Part shown: positions 5,880 to 11,408 of the stretch, piece by piece
Position numbering within the stretch: the stretch's first letter is position 1
Layout of the letters: each line of letters starts with the position of its first letter
DNA from: Bacillota bacterium
GTDB lineage: Bacteria; Bacillota; Clostridia; DSM-8532
Direction: 5' to 3'
Length of the DNA stretch: 11,408 bases
Assembly (NCBI GenBank): GCA_023426765.1
Contig: JAEZBW010000450.1
Span: 1 to 11,408, forward strand
Notes under the pieces: generated by a model
The model's input: the letters and a program-made list of their open reading frames with translations, nothing else
Told to the model about the DNA's origin: nothing
The model's database searches: none
Translations under genes and position numbers: made by a program

Positions 5880-5948
5880 ATGATATACTTCGGTGGGGAT
5901 CTACTCCCCACCGAGAGATGATATACTCCTGCTTATAGAAGCGGGGAG
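5880..5948. repeat. Hairpin cluster flanked by a 10-bp direct repeat
   Basis: TCGGTGGGGA (5890-5899) and TCCCCACCGA (5905-5914) form a perfect 10-bp stem with a 5-nt loop. It is bracketed by the direct repeat ATGATATACT at 5880-5889 and 5918-5927. A second hairpin overlaps the right repeat: CTCCTGCTT (5926-5934) pairs with AAGCGGGGAG (5939-5948) around ATAG, with G·U pairs and one bulge. On the minus strand the first hairpin is followed, after about 10 nt, by a T-rich stretch, so it may terminate the SLH gene ending at 5989. The direct repeats and stacked hairpins could also be the remains of a transposable element end. No transposase is present. Confidence 0.55.
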
Positions 5949-5988
5949 CCCTGGAGCTTGAGGTTGCTTAACCTTTGTCTCAGCTGCG

Positions 5989-7521
5989 CTAACGCTTTAC
6001 TTCAAATGTGCGGACGCTCATGAGAACAGCCGCCTCCCTGGTTGCCGTGCCATAGCCCGAGGCCTCCTGCGCTGAGGTCATCGCTTTAGGCATAAAATAG
6101 CCTTTGCTGTCACCCTTGATGATGCCAAGCTTCGACATGTATTTAGCGCCATCCGCGGCCCAGGAATCGATGTCCTTCTGATCCGGGAAATCGGGGACGC
6201 CGGCAATGGAATAGTCTGCATCCGGTGCTATGGCTTTGATCGTTCGGAACAGCATGGTGGCGCACTCCTGGCGGCTGATAGTTTTATCAGGTGTAAAGGT
6301 GGTCGCCGAAGTACCCTTTGTGATGCCCAATGCAAAAGCTTTCAGAATTTGTGGGTTTGTCGTGTCTGTAAAGGGATTCGGGGTATAAGGCTGAGGGGTA
6401 GTGCCCGTCGTCTTTTCATACAGTACGAGGGCTAATTCGCAGAATTCCTCGCGAGTAATGGGTTTCGTCATATCCGCGTTCTTCAGAATATCGGGAATAA
6501 GCCCGTATCCATTCGCTTTCATCAGTTCATCCGTGGCCCAGTTTGAAGCCGCGCTCCACGCGGGCATACCATAAGAAAGCGTATTGGAGAATGGGCTGTA
6601 TAGCCAGTTCTCATCCGTCACACCCGATTGAGCGTATGACCGCTCGTCGATTTTATAACGCACCTTTACTTCGTAAGCCTGCGCTTCATAATTCTCACGG
6701 CTTTCCTGGAAATATGCGCTTATGTCAAGGTTGATCTTTTCATCACAAAACGGAGCGGTGCCGACATTTTTAAAATCGGAATCTCCGAGCTTGCGCAGCC
6801 AGATTTCCGTCCACATGCGGTTGCCTGTGGCTGCATTAAGCTTTTGCATCGGAGCGGGATGACGGGCCAGCTGCAAAACAGCCCACGGGACATCGCCCAC
6901 TCCCCTTGCTTCTATTTTGGAGGACACAAGGTTGGGAATGTTCTCATTTATGATCTTTTTATAATCCATTTTGCTGCTGTGTGACAAGGTATACTCCTCT
7001 GACCAGGCGGAGAACACCAGTTTATTGTCAAACTGGATTACAAAACGAGCCCGAAGCGTCATAGAGTGGCTTTTATACCAGTCCCAGCTGTTAAATCCGG
7101 ACTGGACGGGAATGTTTGCTTCATCAGGGAACATACCGCTGAAGTATAGATCCTGACCGCCCAGATACCTTTCGGTGTCGCCGCCGATCAGTGTGTTGTA
7201 GTAATAGAGAACGTATTTCGAATAGGTGGAATTGTCGTCCCATTCCGGCGTGTAATGCCAGCTTCCGCCATCTGTTTTAAAATCCACCTGGGCCATAACC
7301 ATCATGCTGTAGCCTCGTTCTTCATCTGTCTGAGCGATTAGTTGACGCAAATCGTCTGGCGCGCTAAGGGTACATACTACGGAAGCACCCATATAATCGG
7401 CGGCAGCGAAGTTTTCAGGAGCGGAAACCACGGCGGGCGGCGATGCTGCAAGCACCGATTGAGGGATAAGACCAGCTGCCAATACCAGTATTAATATCAA
7501 TACCAGAAATCTACGCTTCAT
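5989..7521 (-). CDS. Secreted SLH-domain (S-layer homology) cell-surface protein
   Basis: A 510-residue exported protein. Residues 1-25 are a classic Sec signal peptide (MKRRF, a Leu/Ile-rich core, SVLA cleavage site). Residues about 30-182 and 195-320 look like two beta-rich modules, each ending in a strand pattern like LRARFVIQFDNKLVFSAWSE, possibly fibronectin-III-like; I recognise no enzyme motif. Three SLH repeats follow at about 325-372, 383-432 and 443-508; ITREEFCELALVLYEK and the phrase GITKGTSATTFTPDKTISRQE are typical. SLH repeats anchor proteins to pyruvylated secondary cell-wall polymers, so this is a surface protein. The start at 7521 has GAGGAGG (7535-7529) 7 nt upstream. It is transcribed toward the coiled-coil gene and divergently from the hydrogenase, with a leader of about 170 nt that may fold into a pseudoknot. 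What it binds outside the cell is unknown. Confidence 0.92.
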   Translation of the reverse strand: MKRRFLVLILILVLAAGLIPQSVLAASPPAVVSAPENFAAADYMGASVVCTLSAPDDLRQLIAQTDEERGYSMMVMAQVDFKTDGGSWHYTPEWDDNSTYSKYVLYYYNTLIGGDTERYLGGQDLYFSGMFPDEANIPVQSGFNSWDWYKSHSMTLRARFVIQFDNKLVFSAWSEEYTLSHSSKMDYKKIINENIPNLVSSKIEARGVGDVPWAVLQLARHPAPMQKLNAATGNRMWTEIWLRKLGDSDFKNVGTAPFCDEKINLDISAYFQESRENYEAQAYEVKVRYKIDERSYAQSGVTDENWLYSPFSNTLSYGMPAWSAASNWATDELMKANGYGLIPDILKNADMTKPITREEFCELALVLYEKTTGTTPQPYTPNPFTDTTNPQILKAFALGITKGTSATTFTPDKTISRQECATMLFRTIKAIAPDADYSIAGVPDFPDQKDIDSWAADGAKYMSKLGIIKGDSKGYFMPKAMTSAQEASGYGTATREAAVLMSVRTFEVKR

Positions 7522-7555
7522 TTTTAAACCTCCTCGTTTTTAATGCATAATATTG

Positions 7556-7599
7556 GCTGAGAACGGCAGTCGTTTTGTCTTGCCTCAGCAGGAAACGAC
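7556..7599 (-). promoter_or_regulatory. Possible H-type RNA pseudoknot in the SLH gene leader
   Basis: On the minus strand GTCGTTT (7599-7593) is complementary to AAACGAC (7575-7569), and GCTGAG (7589-7584) to CTCAGC (7561-7556). The pairs interleave, giving pseudoknot topology with connecting segments of 3, 8 and 7 nt. GCA and TGC inside the second stem can extend it across a bulge. It ends about 20 nt before the ribosome binding site, where it could affect translation. It matches no riboswitch class I know. Confidence 0.4.
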
Positions 7600-7697
7600 A
7601 GATGTGCGCCATAGGAAGTGACCGGAAAACTTTGTGTTTAAAGGTTTTTTAGGCTGTTTATTTCATGAATAATATATGGAAGTTAATTTTTACAATT

Positions 7698-7706
7698 ATT
7701 ATATCA
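7698..7706 (-). promoter_or_regulatory. Extended -10 promoter of the SLH gene
   Basis: On the minus strand TGATATAAT (7706-7698) is a perfect extended -10 box with no clear -35 box. Transcription would start near 7691, giving a leader of about 170 nt before the ATG at 7521. Confidence 0.55.
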
Positions 7707-7979
7707 TAATCCATACATTTTTCCATGTGTTTGTTACATTTTCGGATTGTTTTTAAGGAACCAATTCTTAACGATTTATATGTTAAAAGTTCACCTATAC
7801 ATCAATTGCGTCGGGACGCTGGCTCCTGCATATCGTTAACATGGACACCGCTGTTTATGGTCAGTGATGATATTGTGTTCACTCTTGAAAATAAGAGCGA
7901 TATAGACAATATAACTAAAAAAATCTTATCAAAGAATGCGATTTTATGGGTTTAAAATAGTGGTTTAGTATAACATTTC
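7707..7979. other. AT-rich spacer between divergent promoters, with a doubtful short ORF
   Basis: No recognised gene. A 76-codon plus-strand frame (7725-7955) starts with ATG but has no ribosome binding site. Its C-terminal half (from MVSDDIVFTLENKSDIDN) has a protein-like composition, while the first half does not, so it could be an eroded gene remnant or chance. I recognise no family. Confidence 0.2.
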
Positions 7980-7988
7980 TGATATAAT
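7980..7988 (+). promoter_or_regulatory. Extended -10 promoter of the hydrogenase gene
   Basis: TGATATAAT (7980-7988) is an extended -10 box without a clear -35 box. Transcription would start near 7995, about 52 nt before the ATG. AAGGAG (8035-8040) lies 6 nt before the start codon. No operator-like palindrome was seen in the leader. Confidence 0.55.
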
Positions 7989-8046
7989 TGTACTATGATA
8001 ATTTTTTGTCAATCTATCTATCACATAGCAATAGAAGGAGCTTACA

Positions 8047-11000
8047 ATGAAAGCCATAACCAAAAACAAACGGATTAAAGTGATTGTTAACGGCCGGGAA
8101 ATGGAAGTCTATGATAATCTGACCATCCTTCAGGCCTTGCTTCAGGAAGACATACATATTCCCCACCTTTGTTATGATATCCGTCTTGAGCGTTCAAATG
8201 GAAACTGTGGATTGTGCGTGGTTGAGGTAGGCGAAGGCGAACAAAAAAGAGACGTAAAGGCATGCCAGACACCTATCTGGGAGGGTATGGTCATCACCAC
8301 CAACAGCCCCAAGTTAAAATCGTATCGTAAAGTCCGTCTGGAGCAAATCCTGTCGGATCATAACGCGGACTGTGTTGCCCCCTGTGTCATGACCTGTCCG
8401 GCGAATATTGATATTCAGGCTTATTTGCATCATGCCGCTAACGGTAATTTCAGCGCAGCGCTTCAGGTCATAAAGGATCGCAATCCCTTCCCTGTTACCT
8501 GTGGCCGCGTGTGCCCACATCCCTGTGAGGCTCAATGCCGCCGTAATCTGGTGGATTCCCCCGTTGCCATCAATCACGTCAAGCGTTTCATCGCTGACTG
8601 GGATATGGCTCAGGAAGAGCCATGGATGCCCAAAAAGAAAGATTCTACTAAAAAACGCATCGCCATTGTGGGGGCTGGACCATCGGGTCTTACTGCTGCT
8701 TATTATAGTGCTATCAACGGCCATGACGTTACAGTATTTGAACGTCAGCATTATGCCGGGGGCATGATGCGTTATGGAATTCCTGAGTATCGCCTGCCAA
8801 AAGCCACGCTTGAAAAGGAAGTTGACATCATTCAAAACCTTGGTGTCAAGATCATGACGAAAAAGGCTCTGGGTACCCACATCAGTCTTGAAGACCTCCA
8901 GAAGGATTTCGATGCCGTCTATCTGGCCATTGGTTCATGGCGTGCTACCCCCATGCACATTGAAGGAGAAAATCTCCCGGGTGTATGGCTTGGTATTCAA
9001 TTCCTTGAACAGGTCACAAAGCAAGCCGATGTTCAGCTGGGTGACAATGTTATCGTCATCGGCGGTGGTAACACAGCCATTGACTGTGCCCGCGTCGCTT
9101 TAAGAAAAGGCGCAAAGTCAGTTAAGCTGATCTACCGCAGAACCCGCGAGGAAATGCCTGCCGAATCTTATGAAGTAGAAGAAGCCCTTCATGAAGGGGT
9201 TGAAATGCTCTTCCTGATGGCTCCCACCAGTATCGTTTCCGAGAATGGCAGGAAGAAGTTGCAATGCATTAAGATGGAGCTTGGAGAACCTGACCGCTCG
9301 GGCCGTCGTCGTCCTGTGCCCATTGAAGGCAGCAATTTTGAAATCGAGGCCGATACCATTATTGGTGCAATCGGTCAAAGCACAAATACACAGTTCCTCT
9401 ATAACGACCTCCCTGTTAAACTGAATAAGTGGGGCGATATTGAGATTAACGGTAAAACCTCACAGACCTCAGAAGACAATATCTTCTCCGGCGGGGACTG
9501 TGTCACAGGCCCTGCGACAGTCATTCAGGCTGTTGCCGCCGGTCGCCGCGCTGCTGAAGCGATGGACAACTTCCTCATGAAAGGATACGTTCAGGAGAGC
9601 CATGTGGACTACAGCTGCAGCAGAGGCTCCATGGAGGACCTCCCTAAATGGGATTATGAATACTTCCCCAGGCTCGAACGTGCGAGGATGCCTTCGATTG
9701 ACCTTCAAGAGAGAAACGGTAACTTTAAGGAAGTTGAATTGGGGCTCTCTGAACAAGAAGCCCGCGAGGAAGCACACCGTTGCCTGAGATGCGGATGTAA
9801 CAAGCGTTATGATTGTGATTTGAGGAATGAGGCTTCCGACCATGATATTAAATTTGAGAAGCCCATCCATGAAAGACCTTGTATCCCCATTGTGGACGAT
9901 CACCCCATCATTGTCAGGGATCACAACAAGTGTATCTCCTGCGGTCGTTGTATTGCTGCCTGTGCAGAGGTTGAAGGCCCCGATGTCCTGGCCTTCTATA
10001 TGAAGCATGGCCGTCAGCTGGTGGGAACAAAAAGTGGTCTTCCCCTTCATGAAACCGATTGCGTCAGCTGCGGACAATGTGTGAATGCTTGTCCCTGCGG
10101 TGCATTGGAAACAAAAAGTGAAAGCGGTAAAGTATTCCGGGCCATCAACGATCCCTCCAAAACTGTGGTCGCCTTCGTAGCGCCCGCTGTACGAAGCGTT
10201 GTTTCTTCTCATTACGGAATCCCGTTTGACAAGGCTTCCGGGTTCATGGCAGGCCTGCTGAAAAAGCTCGGTTTTGAGAAGGTCTTTGACTTCTCCTTCG
10301 CTGCCGACTTAACCATTGTGGAGGAAACCACCGAGTTCCTGAATCGAGTTGCTAAAACAGGCGTTATGCCCCAGTTTACCTCTTGTTGCCCCGGATGGGT
10401 GAATTTCGTTGAACGGCGTTATCCGGAACTGATTCCCCATCTCTCTACCTGTAAATCACCGCAACAGATGATGGGTGCTACTGTGAAAAATCATTACGCC
10501 AAGCTTGCAGGAATCAACAAGGAAGATCTATGCGTAGTCTCCATCGTTCCCTGTATCGCTAAAAAGTATGAGGCTGCCCGTCCTGAATTTGCACCCGATG
10601 GAATTCGTGACGTGGATGCGGTTCTGACCTCTACCGAGATGATGCATATGGCTGAGCTGAAACGCCTGGATACGTCGACCATTGAACCACAGGAGTTTGA
10701 TGAGCCCTACAGGCAGGTCACTGGAGCCGGCGTTCTCTTCGGCGCATCGGGCGGTGTGGCGGAAGCTGCTCTGCGGATGGCTGTTGAGAAGCTGACCGGT
10801 AAAGTCATGACCGACCATCTGGATTTTGAGGATGTACGCGGTTTTGCCGGCTTGAAGGAGTCAATCGTCAATGCGGATGGTACAACTGTGCGCGTAGCAG
10901 TCATCAGTGGTCTGCATAATGCTGAATCCATCGTGGAAAAGATTATTCAAGGGGTAGATGTGGGCTATGATTTGATTGAAGTGATGGCTTGTCCGGGAGG

Positions 11001-11408
11001 CTGTATCTGCGGTGCCGGTCATCCTGTTCCTGAGAAGGTGGGTACCCTTGAACAGCGTCAGAAGGTGCTGATCGATATTGATAAAACATCCGCCTACCGG
11101 AAATCACAGGAAAACCCTGATATCCTCCGTTTGTATAATGATTTCTATGGGGAAGCCAATTCACACCTGGCTCATCAGCTGCTGCATACCAATTATCAAA
11201 CCGTCAATGGTGACATCCGATGCGGCACGGTTCGCAAGAAGGCCAATTCTGCATTCGTGACCCATCATGTTACATTTTGCACCTGTGATGCATGTTCAGC
11301 CAAGGGTTCCAGAGAACTTTACGCTGCCACTGTTGAGCAGGTTAAAAAGCTCAAAATGGATGCTTTTGTTGAGGTGAATACCATCCGTCTGAAGGACACC
11401 CACAACGG
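8047..11408 (+). CDS. Multidomain [FeFe] hydrogenase fused to a GltD-like NAD(P)H oxidoreductase, 3' end outside window
   Basis: At least 1120 residues in one uninterrupted frame. Domains in order: a plant-type [2Fe-2S] ferredoxin (C42, C54, C57, C73); a GltD-like module with Fe-S cysteines (C109, C113, C117; C152, C156, C160, C164), FAD site GAGPSG (209-214), pyridine-nucleotide site GGGNTA (339-344) and RRTREEMP (364-371), favouring NADPH by analogy with GltD; a Cys cluster at 579-590; ferredoxin sites CISCGRCIAAC (629-639) and CVSCGQCVNAC (672-682); the H-cluster domain with TSCCPGW (778-784), VPCIAKKYEAAR (834-845) and EVMACPGGCICGAGHP (978-993), keeping the proton-path Glu760 and Glu763; and a C-terminal NuoE-like [2Fe-2S] domain starting with C1078-x4-C1083, cut by the edge. 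The likely reaction is reversible H2 formation coupled to NAD(P)H, in the cytosol. It resembles the glutamate-synthase-linked hydrogenases (group A2). The promoter and AAGGAG at 8035 support the start. Coupling partners and bifurcation are undetermined. Confidence 0.93.
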   Translation, partial: MKAITKNKRIKVIVNGREMEVYDNLTILQALLQEDIHIPHLCYDIRLERSNGNCGLCVVEVGEGEQKRDVKACQTPIWEGMVITTNSPKLKSYRKVRLEQILSDHNADCVAPCVMTCPANIDIQAYLHHAANGNFSAALQVIKDRNPFPVTCGRVCPHPCEAQCRRNLVDSPVAINHVKRFIADWDMAQEEPWMPKKKDSTKKRIAIVGAGPSGLTAAYYSAINGHDVTVFERQHYAGGMMRYGIPEYRLPKATLEKEVDIIQNLGVKIMTKKALGTHISLEDLQKDFDAVYLAIGSWRATPMHIEGENLPGVWLGIQFLEQVTKQADVQLGDNVIVIGGGNTAIDCARVALRKGAKSVKLIYRRTREEMPAESYEVEEALHEGVEMLFLMAPTSIVSENGRKKLQCIKMELGEPDRSGRRRPVPIEGSNFEIEADTIIGAIGQSTNTQFLYNDLPVKLNKWGDIEINGKTSQTSEDNIFSGGDCVTGPATVIQAVAAGRRAAEAMDNFLMKGYVQESHVDYSCSRGSMEDLPKWDYEYFPRLERARMPSIDLQERNGNFKEVELGLSEQEAREEAHRCLRCGCNKRYDCDLRNEASDHDIKFEKPIHERPCIPIVDDHPIIVRDHNKCISCGRCIAACAEVEGPDVLAFYMKHGRQLVGTKSGLPLHETDCVSCGQCVNACPCGALETKSESGKVFRAINDPSKTVVAFVAPAVRSVVSSHYGIPFDKASGFMAGLLKKLGFEKVFDFSFAADLTIVEETTEFLNRVAKTGVMPQFTSCCPGWVNFVERRYPELIPHLSTCKSPQQMMGATVKNHYAKLAGINKEDLCVVSIVPCIAKKYEAARPEFAPDGIRDVDAVLTSTEMMHMAELKRLDTSTIEPQEFDEPYRQVTGAGVLFGASGGVAEAALRMAVEKLTGKVMTDHLDFEDVRGFAGLKESIVNADGTTVRVAVISGLHNAESIVEKIIQGVDVGYDLIEVMACPGGCICGAGHPVPEKVGTLEQRQKVLIDIDKTSAYRKSQENPDILRLYNDFYGEANSHLAHQLLHTNYQTVNGDIRCGTVRKKANSAFVTHHVTFCTCDACSAKGSRELYAATVEQVKKLKMDAFVEVNTIRLKDTHN

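Noticed and set aside
7522..7691. c-di-GMP or c-di-AMP riboswitch in the SLH leader
   Set aside because: Short look-alike words (CAAAG, CCGG, CTATGG) are present, but the conserved core elements are not in the right order.
8314..8880. 188-codon minus-strand frame inside the hydrogenase gene
   Set aside because: It overlaps the conserved GltD-like Cys and FAD motifs of the real gene and has no promoter or ribosome binding site.
9469..10212. 247-codon minus-strand frame inside the hydrogenase gene
   Set aside because: It lies opposite conserved flavin and ferredoxin motifs; the plus-strand frame is unmistakable, so this is a shadow.

Overview
The window looks like chromosomal DNA from an anaerobic member of the Bacillota, most likely Clostridia. 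The grounds are strong AGGAGG-type ribosome binding sites, sigma-A promoters with extended -10 boxes (TGnTATAAT), an S-layer-homology (SLH) protein, a clostridial-type E2-like protein, and a large multidomain [FeFe] hydrogenase. No genus can be fixed from the sequence. I see no phage genes, intact insertion sequence or CRISPR array.

Positions 1-2953 are on the minus strand. In transcription order they hold a Cof/YidA-type HAD phosphatase, an RpiR/MurR-type regulator (HTH plus SIS), and an HI0933-family flavoprotein cut by the left edge. The regulator and flavoprotein appear to share one promoter. A perfect 12-bp inverted repeat straddles its -35 box and a 12-bp palindrome lies near the predicted start of transcription, so the operon is probably autoregulated. 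Positions 2954-3373 are a divergent spacer with two copies of a dispersed repeat. It leads to trmB (tRNA m7G46 methyltransferase, TTG start) and an E2/CAT-fold acyltransferase-like gene that lacks the catalytic His.

Positions 5048-5212 are a complete tRNA-Trp(CCA) unit with promoter and terminator. A 91-residue coiled-coil protein follows, with its own promoter and terminator. Directly after that terminator (5803-5868) is a short relic whose reading frame matches the C-terminal part of an [FeFe] hydrogenase. It matches the large hydrogenase downstream at 27 of 30 bases, and all three differences are silent. Next comes a hairpin cluster flanked by a 10-bp direct repeat.

Positions 5989-7521 (minus strand) encode a secreted protein with three C-terminal SLH repeats. 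Its leader can form an H-type pseudoknot. From 8047 to the right edge runs one open reading frame of at least 1120 codons. It joins a [2Fe-2S] ferredoxin domain, a GltD-like FAD/NAD(P)H module, two [4Fe-4S] sites, an H-cluster hydrogenase domain and a NuoE-like [2Fe-2S] domain. It is probably a single-chain NAD(P)H-linked [FeFe] hydrogenase. Its H-cluster motifs L2 and L3 are non-canonical, with an extra Cys beside a cluster ligand.

The hydrogenase and the nearby hydrogenase relic are the most interesting part of the window. The remainder is mostly ordinary housekeeping with some regulatory structure worth testing.
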